A DNA stretch of 64,000 nt from positions 124,001-188,000 of the forward strand of contig CALXLD010000006.1 in assembly GCA_944389105.1 (NCBI GenBank), read 5' to 3'. Positions 7,924 through 16,995 of the stretch are shown piece by piece. A program made the translations under genes and the position numbers. How positions within the stretch are numbered: the first letter of the stretch is position 1; every line of letters begins with the position of its first letter. A model generated the notes under the pieces. The model was not told the origin of the DNA and ran no database searches. It worked only from the letters and a program-made list of their open reading frames with translations. This stretch comes from an uncultured Spirochaetaceae bacterium (lineage in GTDB: Bacteria; Spirochaetota; Spirochaetia; Sphaerochaetales; Sphaerochaetaceae).

Positions 7924-9677
7924 TAAGAAAAGCTGTTTCGATACGAACTTTAATGTCTGTTTCGATGGCTATAGTCATATCGTCATTCATTCTTCTTGCG
8001 GGAACTCTTCTTAATATCTTTGCCTCAAATGCAATTGAGGATAATGCGCTGGAATCAGCCTCCGAGATAGTAACACAGGTAAATAACAACCTCAGCACAT
8101 ATATAAATGACATCCTTGATGTTTCTGATTACATACGTGAGCTTTCAAGGACAACTTCAAACCTGAACAGGGCAACAATACAGACAAGGCTCGAGGCACT
8201 CATAAGCTCCAGGGATGACCTTGTAAGCATCACGGTATGCGATCTGGATGGACAGGTAATAATATCCACAGAGCCCAGAATTGAAGCTCTCCCTGAAGAA
8301 ATAGCTTCAGAACAATGGTTCCAGAGAGCCGCAGATGGAGAAGGAGATTTCTTCTTTACCGGACCACATAAGAACAGCATTGGATCTGATGATTACGTAA
8401 TTTCATATTCGACAATCATAAGCTATGGGGATCTGAACAGAGGCGCGGCCCCTGCTGTGCTTCTCATCGATCTCAACTTCAATACTGTTGAGGAAATCTC
8501 AGAAAGCGCACATTTATCCCAGACAGGATATATATACATCCTCTCAAACGATGGGAATATAGTCTATCATCCACAGAAAAGATTGATAGATGAGAATGTA
8601 CGCCAGGAAGATCTCGAAAGTGTCAGAGAACATGTTTTCGGATCCTATATCTCGGATTTTGAAGGAAGGGACAGGCTGACAATCATCCAGACTGTTGAAC
8701 AGACAAGATGGAGAATCGTGGGAATTGCATTCATGGATGAACTTCTTGAACCGCTGAAGCCGTTCAGGATCACTCTTGTAAGCCTGATGATAGTCTTCGT
8801 ACTCATTGCAATACTTATCTCAAGAATAATATCCGTACATATCACAAAGCCTCTGAGAGAGCTTGAACTGAGCATGAGGAGCGTACAGGATGGGAACTTC
8901 GATGTAACCGCGCCCGAAGGCGGATCAAAGGAAGTTGCCTCCCTCTCCCACTCCTTCAAGGTCATGGTGAAGCGCATCGAGGACCTTATGAGAAAAGTGA
9001 GGGAGACAGAAGCTGTCAAACGGCAGAGAGAACTTGATGCCCTGCAGGCAAAAATCAATCCGCATTTCCTCTACAATACCCTGGACAGCGTTGTATGGAT
9101 GGCTGAAACCGGAAACAACCAGGGAGTTGTTAAAATGGTCACAGCACTGGCAAGCCTTTTCAGAATCTCAATAGCAAAGGGGCATGACACGATAACACTT
9201 AAGGAAGAGCTTTCACATGTTGAAAGCTATCTGGATATACAATCAATGCGGTACAAGGATAAATTCAGGTTCTCAATAACGCTTCCGGAAGAACTGGAGA
9301 ATGCACCTACTATAAAACTTATAATCCAGCCTGTTGTCGAGAACTCAATATATCATGGGATAAAATACCTGCAGGAAGAAGGTCTGATTACAATTGAAGC
9401 CAAAGCTCAGGATGATAAGATCAGAATCATTATCAGGGATAACGGAATCGGGATGTCTCCTGAGACCTTTTCTTCCCTGCTGGATAAGCAGAGTGAACAC
9501 AAGCACAGCAAGGATGGAAACGGCATAGGGCTTGCTAACATAGACGAAAGAATAAAACTCTCATATGGCGAGGAATACGGATTATCAATTGAATCAGAGC
9601 TTGATGAAGGAACTATAGTAACAATAACGATTCCGCATCTTCCGCCAATAGAGCCTGTAGTAATCAAACATTCATGA
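7920..9677 (+). CDS. Sensor histidine kinase, YesM/LytS type
   Basis: The product has 585 residues. A membrane segment near residues 12-34 and another near 280-302 enclose an extracytoplasmic region of about 245 residues with dCache-like pattern (TGYIYILSNDGNIVYHP). A HAMP linker follows, then a His_kinase domain with the phosphoacceptor motif NPHFLYNTLDS and the ATPase N box VVENSIYHGIKY and G box NGIGLANI. This is the partner of the preceding YesN-type regulator. The external domain, and the sugar-binding lipoprotein encoded just across the convergent junction, suggest a sugar-linked signal; that link is inference. Confidence 0.92.
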   Translation: MIRKAVSIRTLMSVSMAIVISSFILLAGTLLNIFASNAIEDNALESASEIVTQVNNNLSTYINDILDVSDYIRELSRTTSNLNRATIQTRLEALISSRDDLVSITVCDLDGQVIISTEPRIEALPEEIASEQWFQRAADGEGDFFFTGPHKNSIGSDDYVISYSTIISYGDLNRGAAPAVLLIDLNFNTVEEISESAHLSQTGYIYILSNDGNIVYHPQKRLIDENVRQEDLESVREHVFGSYISDFEGRDRLTIIQTVEQTRWRIVGIAFMDELLEPLKPFRITLVSLMIVFVLIAILISRIISVHITKPLRELELSMRSVQDGNFDVTAPEGGSKEVASLSHSFKVMVKRIEDLMRKVRETEAVKRQRELDALQAKINPHFLYNTLDSVVWMAETGNNQGVVKMVTALASLFRISIAKGHDTITLKEELSHVESYLDIQSMRYKDKFRFSITLPEELENAPTIKLIIQPVVENSIYHGIKYLQEEGLITIEAKAQDDKIRIIIRDNGIGMSPETFSSLLDKQSEHKHSKDGNGIGLANIDERIKLSYGEEYGLSIESELDEGTIVTITIPHLPPIEPVVIKHS

Positions 9678-9743
9678 AAACCTGACCAGAAGCTCTTGTC
9701 AAAGCGTATATATAAGCAAAAGGGCTTCCCTTCGCCCTGATTG

Positions 9744-9771
9744 CTGACAGTCATTATGGCTGTCAGTTTTC
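9744..9771 (+). terminator. Terminator after the sensor kinase gene
   Basis: CTGACAG (9744-9750) pairs with CTGTCAG (9760-9766) over a nine-base loop, followed by TTTTCTCTT. It stands between the convergent kinase gene and the MglB-like lipoprotein gene. Confidence 0.65.
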
Positions 9772-9773
9772 TC

Positions 9774-10760
9774 TTAATCTTCCTGTCCTGCAAGGGGTCT
9801 ATATGGTATCCAGACATACTGGTTATCAACAATCGGATACCCTATGGATTCAGAGGTCGGAGTACGTCCCTCTGCAAGTTCCTTCGCAATGTTATAAGCA
9901 GCTTTTCCCTGATTCTCCGCATCGTTGAAGACAGTACCAAGAAGCAGTCCATTCTGAAGTGCAGCCTGGCCAGCAGGAGTCCCATCTATTCCTATAACAG
10001 GCATGAATTCCGATGAATTGAAATATCCATTCTGCTGCAATACCTCAATAGCTCCTAATGCCATATCATCATTATTAGCGAAAACTGCCTCGATAGCATT
10101 TCCAGAACGATTAAGAAAAGATGCCATCACATCATAACCACCGCTTCTGGTCCATCTTCCGGTATCCTCATGGAGCTTTTCCAGAGGAATTCCTTCGGAA
10201 ATAAGGGTTTCGATAAAATACTCAGTCCTGAGTTCTGTATCCTGATGTCCCGTCTCTCCCTTGATTACCACAAACTGCAGGATGCCATCCCCATTTCTAT
10301 CAGCTTCAGGATGAGAGAACCAGTAATCTGCCATGATTTCCCCTGCCATAATACCGGAGTCTTCCGCCTTGGCTCCGACATAATAGACCTTATCCCACTT
10401 AGCCATATCATCCTTGACAGGTTCCCTGTTTATAAACACAAGCGGAACATTGTTCTGCCTGCACTTTTCTATCAGGACCCACGAAGCAGTTCTATCGACT
10501 GAGTTGACTATTATTGCTGAATAGCCTTCTTCGATGAATTTCTCAATCTGTTCATTCTGCGTCTGCTGCCTTCTTGCTGCATCGACAATCGTAACAGGTA
10601 TATCGCCTTCGCTGGATTCAAGTATTGCATTTCTTATCTCAGTAATGAACGAATCCGAGAAGTCATAGACAGATACCCCGATCTTAAGCTCTTCATCGGA
10701 GCTGCAGGAAGCAAGAAAGATAAATATCAAAGCAATTAAAACAGAACGGAATACTTTCAT
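9774..10760 (-). CDS. MglB-like sugar-binding lipoprotein (unpermuted)
   Basis: The product has 328 residues from the ATG at 10760 (an ATG at 10784 is the alternative). A signal peptide ends in the lipobox LASC, so it should be a lipoprotein. The body runs in the normal order of galactose-binding proteins: IGVSVYDFSDSFITEI first, then VNSVDRTASWVLIEKCRQ, VPLVFINREPV, a calcium-loop-like DRNGDGILQ, and FANNDDMALGAIEVLQ. It is thus the canonical topology, in contrast to the permuted MglB encoded upstream. It is the last gene of the mgl operon, 50 bases behind mglC with a stem-loop between, and no clear ribosome site. It may feed the transporter or act as a sugar sensor for the convergent kinase. 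Confidence 0.85.
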   Translation of the reverse strand: MKVFRSVLIALIFIFLASCSSDEELKIGVSVYDFSDSFITEIRNAILESSEGDIPVTIVDAARRQQTQNEQIEKFIEEGYSAIIVNSVDRTASWVLIEKCRQNNVPLVFINREPVKDDMAKWDKVYYVGAKAEDSGIMAGEIMADYWFSHPEADRNGDGILQFVVIKGETGHQDTELRTEYFIETLISEGIPLEKLHEDTGRWTRSGGYDVMASFLNRSGNAIEAVFANNDDMALGAIEVLQQNGYFNSSEFMPVIGIDGTPAGQAALQNGLLLGTVFNDAENQGKAAYNIAKELAEGRTPTSESIGYPIVDNQYVWIPYRPLAGQED

Positions 10761-10767
10761 ACGAGAA

Positions 10768-10800
10768 AAGCAAAGCTGAGCCATTGCTCAGCTTTTGCTT
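10768..10800 (-). promoter_or_regulatory. Stem-loop between mglC and the second binding-protein gene
   Basis: GCTGAGC (10775-10781) and GCTCAGC (10786-10792) pair over four bases, with flanking AAGCAAA and TTTTGCTT extending the stem. Reading leftward it precedes the ATG at 10760 by a few bases and no long T run follows, so it may be an intercistronic processing or attenuation structure rather than a full terminator. Confidence 0.5.
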
Positions 10801-10810
10801 ACAGAAGATA

Positions 10811-12493
10811 TCATTTCTTCTTGAGATATTTGATGCTGTCGAGTGATACAGCTGCAAGAATGATGAATCCCTTGAAGACGAACTGAAGGTTCGTATCGAT
10901 ACCGAGGAATGTGAGACAATATGTAAGGGATGTGAATATTACAACACCTATTGCCGCACCACCTATCTTACCTATACCACCATTAAACGATATACCGCCG
11001 ACAACACAGGCCGCGATTGCATCCATCTCATATCCCTGTCCGGTACCAGCTGAGGCATTAGCTCTAAAAGCCTCAAGGAATGATCCACAGCCATAGAAGA
11101 CTCCAGCCATGATGAAGACGCCGACAGTTACCCAGAATACGGAAATACCGGATACAGCAGCAGCTTCAGCATTACCGCCGACTGCGTACATATTCTTTCC
11201 GAATGTAGTCTTATTCCAGATAAGCCATGCAACTATGATAGCAATAACAGCTGGGATAATAAGCTTAGGGAATGTGATGAGCTGTCCGTTAATGACTCCA
11301 AGAGTCCACCTTCCTCCGATAAGGCTTCTGATACCGCTGTCAATTGATCCAACAGGTGTTCCGGATGTTCCGTAGAAAAGCATACCGTAGATAATAAGCT
11401 GGTTAGCCATTGTAGAGATGAACGGATGCATCTTGAAACGTGCGGTAAAGAATCCTGCCACAGCACTGAAGAATACACAGAGGACAACAGCCAGAAGAAG
11501 GGCCATCAGAACTCTGACTCCCATTGGCAGAGCCGAGAAATCCCATGTCGGAAGACCGAAAAGCGAAACGATGTTCATTCCCGGATGCAGGATAAGACCT
11601 GTTGTAACAGAACCAAGCGCAACCATTCTTCCTATAGAAAGGTCCGTTCCGGCAAGAAGGATGAGTCCTGCAACACCGAGGGCATAGAACATTCTTGTCG
11701 AAGCCTGTTCAAGGATTGTAAGGATGTTCGGAAGCGAAAGAAGATTTCCAGATCCCATCAGAGGTGCTGCGATGATACATACTATGAAGAAAATGATGAT
11801 AGCAATGTAAAGACCATTGGCAAGGAAGAATGAAGATGGAGTGAAATTCCTGACGAAGTTCTTCCATTTCATTACCATATCTTCGCCGAAAGCGGATTTG
11901 CCATTCCTCAGCTCTCTGTTCTTCTGTATGTGATCAACAAATGCCTGATGCTTTGCGGCCTTAGCCTTATCAAGCTGATCCTTGAATCTTGCCTTGGAAT
12001 CATACAGAGCACTCTTCAGCTCATAGTGGCATATCTCAATCTCGCTCTTAAGCATCTGAGGATCGCCGCCAGAAAGTCTGGAACGTACTTCATTCTCCCT
12101 TTCTGCAGCCTTCTGCTTAATTTCCGCGACTTCTTTGGCATAATAGGCTTTAGCTCCCGCTATTTTCTTATTCTGCTTCTCATTTACAGCTGCTTCAATA
12201 TCCTTGGATACAGTATTTACATACTTAACAGCTTCTTTTGACAGAGCAGCAACTTCTGCCTTGTTTTTTGCCTCTACTTGCTTAGCTTTGGCTATTTCCG
12301 CAGTAAGAGACTGAATCTTTTTCTGCCTCTCTGCCTCATCAATAAGCTTGTTCTTCTTGATTGAGGCCATCTCTATTCTGCAGTCATTTATCTTTGTTGT
12401 TCCATCTGCCCTGAGTGCCTTGAGCCTTTCAGAGTATTCCTGGATTTTCTTATTCTCCTCAATGGTGATAATTTTTTCCTGGTTATCCGCCAT
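10811..12493 (-). CDS. mglC: Galactose/glucose ABC permease MglC with long N-terminal coiled coil
   Basis: The product has 560 residues, against about 330-340 for ordinary MglC. Residues 1 to about 215 are highly charged and helical with heptad character (for example IQEYSERLKALRADG, KAKQVEAKNKAEVAAL) and no signal peptide. The rest is a standard BPD_transp_2 permease with eight to ten membrane segments, GTDLSIGRMVALGSV, the coupling-helix region YAVGGNAEAAAVSGI and GGISFNGGIGKIGG. AAGGAG lies just before the ATG, 11 bases from the mglA stop. The extension is in frame with no sign of a sequencing join; it could contact MglA or another cytoplasmic partner. The permease role is certain, the extension's role unknown. 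Confidence 0.93.
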   Translation of the reverse strand: MADNQEKIITIEENKKIQEYSERLKALRADGTTKINDCRIEMASIKKNKLIDEAERQKKIQSLTAEIAKAKQVEAKNKAEVAALSKEAVKYVNTVSKDIEAAVNEKQNKKIAGAKAYYAKEVAEIKQKAAERENEVRSRLSGGDPQMLKSEIEICHYELKSALYDSKARFKDQLDKAKAAKHQAFVDHIQKNRELRNGKSAFGEDMVMKWKNFVRNFTPSSFFLANGLYIAIIIFFIVCIIAAPLMGSGNLLSLPNILTILEQASTRMFYALGVAGLILLAGTDLSIGRMVALGSVTTGLILHPGMNIVSLFGLPTWDFSALPMGVRVLMALLLAVVLCVFFSAVAGFFTARFKMHPFISTMANQLIIYGMLFYGTSGTPVGSIDSGIRSLIGGRWTLGVINGQLITFPKLIIPAVIAIIVAWLIWNKTTFGKNMYAVGGNAEAAAVSGISVFWVTVGVFIMAGVFYGCGSFLEAFRANASAGTGQGYEMDAIAACVVGGISFNGGIGKIGGAAIGVVIFTSLTYCLTFLGIDTNLQFVFKGFIILAAVSLDSIKYLKKK

Positions 12494-12504
12494 ATTCCCA
12501 CTCC

Positions 12505-14001
12505 TTACAGATACTTCGCAGAGAGCCTAAGCAGCTCTTCCTGATTTGTTTCCTTAGTATTCACAATACCGGCCAGCCTATGATTGCTCATTACTGCAAT
12601 TCTGTTTGTGATACCAAGAATCTCAGGCATCTCGGAAGAGACTACGATTATAGTCTTTCCTTCCTTTGCCATCCTGATTATCAACTGATAGATTTCATAC
12701 TTTGCACCGACATCAATACCTCTTGTCGGCTCATCCATCAGGAATACATCAGGAGCTCTCTCCATCCACTTTCCAATGATTACCTTCTGCTGATTTCCAC
12801 CAGAAAGCGCTGTAATAAGCTCATCAGGTGAGACACACTTAGTATTCATAACTGCAATCTCCCTGTTTGTTGCTTCATACATCTTCTTGTTATCGAGAAG
12901 ATGCATCGTCTTGTAAGCTTCAAGGTTTGTAATGGTTGTATTGAACTTAATCGTATCCTTCCCGAACATACCATTGAGCTTTCTTTCCTCAGTAACAAGA
13001 GCAAATGAGTGCTCCATGGCATCTTTTGAGGATCTGAATCTCAGCTTCTTTCCATTTACCGCAATCTCTCCGCTTGCAATCGTCCTGATTCCGAAAAGCG
13101 TCTCAAGAAGCTCGCTTCTTCCTGCACCGACAAGACCATACAGACCGAAAATCTCTCCGCGGCGTACAGAGAAGGAAATATCATGAAGAACTGGAGAGAA
13201 CTTGGTTTTGAGCTCATTTACAACAAGATAGTCTTCACCAGGGGTGTTATCCACATCCGGGAATCTCTTATCGAGTGAACGGCCGACCATTGCTGCAATC
13301 AGTTCATTCATATTCGTATCCGAGACATGCTTCTTGAAGATCATCTTTCCATCACGAAGGACGGCAACATCATCGCAGATCTCGAAAATCTCATCCATTT
13401 TGTGCGAAATATATACAAAGGAAACACCCTGTTTCCTCAGATCATCGACTATGGAAAAAAGCTTCTTAACCTCTCTTTCTGTAAGAGAGCTCGTCGGCTC
13501 ATCAAGGACTATAAGCTTAGCATCGTAGCTGACAGCCTTGGCTATCTCAACCATCTGACGCTGAGAGACAGACATTGTCCTCATTACCGTCTTCGGGTTG
13601 ACATTCATCTTAAGCCTTGCAAAGAGATTGTTGCTCTCGCGCAGCATTCTCGCCTCGTCTACTATTCCCCCTTTTGTTGGATAGCGTCCAAGGAAAAGAT
13701 TATCCATAACGGTACGATCCAGGCATTGCTGAAGTTCCTGATGTACCATTGCCACACCATTCTCAAGCGCATCCTTCGGATTCTTGAAATCTATTGGATG
13801 TCCGAAAAGGGAAATCTGTCCTTCATCCTTTGCATAAATGCCAAAAAGGCATTTCATCATAGTGGATTTACCTGCGCCGTTTTCTCCCATAAGGCCGCAG
13901 ACTGTTCCTTCTTCCACTGTGAGATTAATGCCATCCAGGACTCTGTTCTTGGCAAAGGATTTGGATAGATTCTTTATCTCAAGTACAGTTTTCCCGCTCA
14001 T
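12505..14001 (-). CDS. mglA: Galactose/methyl galactoside import ATPase MglA
   Basis: The product has 498 residues and two fused ABC domains typical of sugar importers. The first has GENGAGKST, the signature-like SVSQRQMVEIAKA and LDEPTSSL; the second has the degenerate Walker A GLVGAGRSE, LSGGNQQKV and MDEPTRGID. Start: the ATG at 14001 follows GGAAGGA by a few bases; an earlier in-frame start at 14058 falls in the stem-loop region behind mglB and is rejected. It energises uptake through MglC. The gene order mglB-mglA-mglC is the standard one. Confidence 0.95.
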   Translation of the reverse strand: MSGKTVLEIKNLSKSFAKNRVLDGINLTVEEGTVCGLMGENGAGKSTMMKCLFGIYAKDEGQISLFGHPIDFKNPKDALENGVAMVHQELQQCLDRTVMDNLFLGRYPTKGGIVDEARMLRESNNLFARLKMNVNPKTVMRTMSVSQRQMVEIAKAVSYDAKLIVLDEPTSSLTEREVKKLFSIVDDLRKQGVSFVYISHKMDEIFEICDDVAVLRDGKMIFKKHVSDTNMNELIAAMVGRSLDKRFPDVDNTPGEDYLVVNELKTKFSPVLHDISFSVRRGEIFGLYGLVGAGRSELLETLFGIRTIASGEIAVNGKKLRFRSSKDAMEHSFALVTEERKLNGMFGKDTIKFNTTITNLEAYKTMHLLDNKKMYEATNREIAVMNTKCVSPDELITALSGGNQQKVIIGKWMERAPDVFLMDEPTRGIDVGAKYEIYQLIIRMAKEGKTIIVVSSEMPEILGITNRIAVMSNHRLAGIVNTKETNQEELLRLSAKYL

Positions 14002-14034
14002 TTTATCCTTCCAAACTGTAAAAATTGTCGATGA

Positions 14035-14057
14035 TGGCGGACGCAATGCATCCGCCA
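14035..14057 (-). promoter_or_regulatory. Intercistronic stem-loop between mglB and mglA
   Basis: TGGCGGA (14035-14041) and TCCGCCA (14051-14057) form a seven-pair, GC-rich stem 23 bases behind the mglB stop. Reading leftward a T5 run comes about ten bases later. It could terminate part of the transcripts or protect the upstream mglB message. Confidence 0.6.
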
Positions 14058-14079
14058 CCCGTTTCCCGTCCGAAGAGAA

Positions 14080-15291
<1,212 letters not shown>

Positions 15292-15305
15292 CTAAACCTC
15301 CTAAA

Positions 15306-15320
15306 GCAGGTAGTACCTGC
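15306..15320. promoter_or_regulatory. Palindrome just upstream of the mglB ribosome site
   Basis: GCAGGTA and TACCTGC flank a single G, giving a perfect 15-base palindrome immediately beyond the AGGAGG of mglB. It could be an operator or a leader hairpin. No clear -35/-10 pair stands out in the 118-base gap to the next gene. Confidence 0.4.
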
Positions 15321-15409
15321 GTGTAGATTTACCTCTTGTAAAAAGATTTTCACACCACCTTGGGCTGCCGTACATATAGGATTTTTTCGATTAGCAGGAA
15401 TTTTTTTCG

Positions 15410-15697
15410 TTATCTCCCCTCTTTTGAGGAGAAAGTCATCACACCAAGACGTGTAATTGCAGACCCTTCAATAAGCCCTTTCCTGATTACTGCCCTGGCA
15501 TCAAAATCAAGTTTTCCGATCGGCGTCTCCATAAAACCCTTGAAAGAAATCTCGTCATCAGATGCTGCACCGGAAAAATCCGCCGAGAAATGAAGGAAAT
15601 TCAGGACACCTTCGACTTTGCCATTACTGCGGGAAAAAGAAATCTGTCCTTTATATTTTCCGAAAGGGGAACGGACAAAGATATCAAACGTCTCCAA
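15410..15697 (-). CDS. Small protein of unknown function, paralogue of its upstream neighbour
   Basis: The product has 95 residues, no signal peptide and no membrane segment. It shows alternating hydrophobic and polar residues with many glycines, suggesting a small all-beta protein. GKLDFDARAVIRKGLIEGSA lines up with GKIDFSITGRYDGRKVSGEG of the preceding gene, so the pair look like a tandem duplication. The two ORFs overlap by 14 bases, implying coupled translation. I recognise no family. Confidence 0.6.
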   Translation of the reverse strand: METFDIFVRSPFGKYKGQISFSRSNGKVEGVLNFLHFSADFSGAASDDEISFKGFMETPIGKLDFDARAVIRKGLIEGSAITRLGVMTFSSKEGR

Positions 15698-15983
15698 TTA
15701 TTATCCCCCTGACAGTAAACCGGCCTTTATTTGCAGTCACGCCTTCTCCGGAAACCTTTCTTCCGTCATATCGTCCAGTAATCGAGAAATCTATTTTACC
15801 GACGTAAGAATCAACTACTCCGCTGACAGAGAAAGTATCAGGGCCTGTCATGCTTCCATGAAAATTCCCGATATACCCGATGAATGAATATTTACCGGAA
15901 ATCTCATCAGAAGAAATGGTAAATTCAAAATCTGCAGGGAAGTCCCCATAGAAAGTATCTATATTTGCATGAACACGACTCAT
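15684..15983 (-). CDS. Small beta-rich protein of unknown function, tandem paralogue
   Basis: The product has 99 residues from the ATG at 15983. It has internally similar blocks (EISGKYSFIGYIGNFHGSM and TFSVSGVVDSYVGKIDF), suggesting repeats of a beta-hairpin unit. The ATG has no ribosome site; a TATATT hexamer (15990-15995) ends six bases upstream and TTGCAG (16012-16017) lies 16 bases further, so a leaderless message is likely. It overlaps the next paralogue. The function is not recognisable. Confidence 0.6.
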   Translation of the reverse strand: MSRVHANIDTFYGDFPADFEFTISSDEISGKYSFIGYIGNFHGSMTGPDTFSVSGVVDSYVGKIDFSITGRYDGRKVSGEGVTANKGRFTVRGIIIGDV

Positions 15984-15989
15984 ACAATT

Positions 15990-16017
15990 AATATACTGCA
16001 CAGGGGACAAACTGCAA
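15990..16017 (-). promoter_or_regulatory. Putative promoter of the two small paralogues, leaderless type
   Basis: On the minus strand TTGCAG, a 16-base spacer and TATATT are followed by six bases and the ATG at 15983. No Shine-Dalgarno sequence is present. Confidence 0.5.
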
Positions 16018-16031
16018 AATACAAAGATGGA

Positions 16032-16913
16032 TCAGGATCCGAATGAAGCATATTCAAACAGATCTGATTCAATATCTGCCTCAACGCTGTCATCCAGCTC
16101 AGAGAAGAAATCAAATCCTGTCAGCTTCTCAACATCATCGATTGTGCAGACATATTTAGACCAATGCCTGTCCGTTGTATCTCTATTAGGCATAATCACG
16201 GCAAGTGGAGAACAGCCGCCTATTTCTTCCGCTCTTTCCAGATCATTGTTGTCATTGTTCATTATCAGAGCGACTTTCCAGACATATTCGGGAACAGTAA
16301 TCTCAACTGTCTTCCTATCGACAGTGGTCTCAATTGCCTCCTGGTAATCGCCATTCTCATCATATCCGCCGACGCCAGCAGGACCAGCAATTATATAGAC
16401 CTCGCTATTATTCTCAGCTAATCCCTGAAGATATTCTTCCAGATCCTGCCATGTCTGCTGGTTATTCATAGGATTCTGAGGAACGATATTAGTCATATAA
16501 AAAGTCTCCTGCTGTTCCTTGTCATTATTATTGCGGTCAGCATTAGGACATACGTGGCCACGATCAAAACCCGAATTGGTGTAATCATCTTTATAAAGTC
16601 TATACTCATCAGGGACATCTGGATCACCTTTGAAATCCGCTTTTCGCCCTGTTCCCATATCACCGCCATCAATATGCCAGGAAACCCATACAGGAGTCAG
16701 ATCATCATAGCTGAAAAGAAGTGTATAGGCATCCCTCTCAATAAGCTGTGTCCTTGAACTACCTTTAGAAGGATACCCAAAGAGTGCATTGCTATCATCT
16801 CCGGCAGCAGCAGGCTGTTCTGAATCAGGGAATAAATCGAGGAGGAAATCACATCCAGCGAATAGGATGAGAACCGATAAAAGCAAAGTAATAAACCAAA
16901 GACGTATACGCAT
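16032..16913 (-). CDS. Secreted DNA/RNA non-specific endonuclease lipoprotein
   Basis: The product has 293 residues. A signal peptide with lipobox LFAGC points to a lipoprotein. The body matches the NUC/endonuclease G family: SGFDRGHVCPNADR carries the catalytic DRGH motif, TNIVPQNPMNNQQTW carries the metal-binding Asn and the following helix, and IAGPAGVGG fits the core. Such beta-beta-alpha metal nucleases degrade DNA and RNA outside the cytoplasm, for nutrition or defence. The reading frame stays open far upstream into nifJ, but the ATG at 16913 is the first with a signal peptide, and TATAAT (16920-16925) ends six bases before it, so it is probably leaderless. Confidence 0.9.
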   Translation of the reverse strand: MRIRLWFITLLLSVLILFAGCDFLLDLFPDSEQPAAAGDDSNALFGYPSKGSSRTQLIERDAYTLLFSYDDLTPVWVSWHIDGGDMGTGRKADFKGDPDVPDEYRLYKDDYTNSGFDRGHVCPNADRNNNDKEQQETFYMTNIVPQNPMNNQQTWQDLEEYLQGLAENNSEVYIIAGPAGVGGYDENGDYQEAIETTVDRKTVEITVPEYVWKVALIMNNDNNDLERAEEIGGCSPLAVIMPNRDTTDRHWSKYVCTIDDVEKLTGFDFFSELDDSVEADIESDLFEYASFGS

Positions 16914-16952
16914 ACGTATATTATAGGAAGAATTCAGCACAAATAACAGAAA

Positions 16953-16974
16953 GAGGCGATCCGAAGACCGCCTC
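16953..16974 (-). terminator. nifJ terminator with UUCG tetraloop
   Basis: In the minus direction a GAGGCGGTC / GATCGCCTC stem (one G-T pair) closes on TTCG and is followed by TTTCTGTTATTT. It lies 21 bases behind the nifJ stop and overlaps the upstream region of the nuclease gene. Confidence 0.8.
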
Positions 16975-16995
16975 CTTATTTTTCCAGGATAGACC

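Noticed and set aside
13327..13968. 213-codon plus-strand frame opposite mglA
   Set aside because: Antisense shadow of a conserved ATPase domain.
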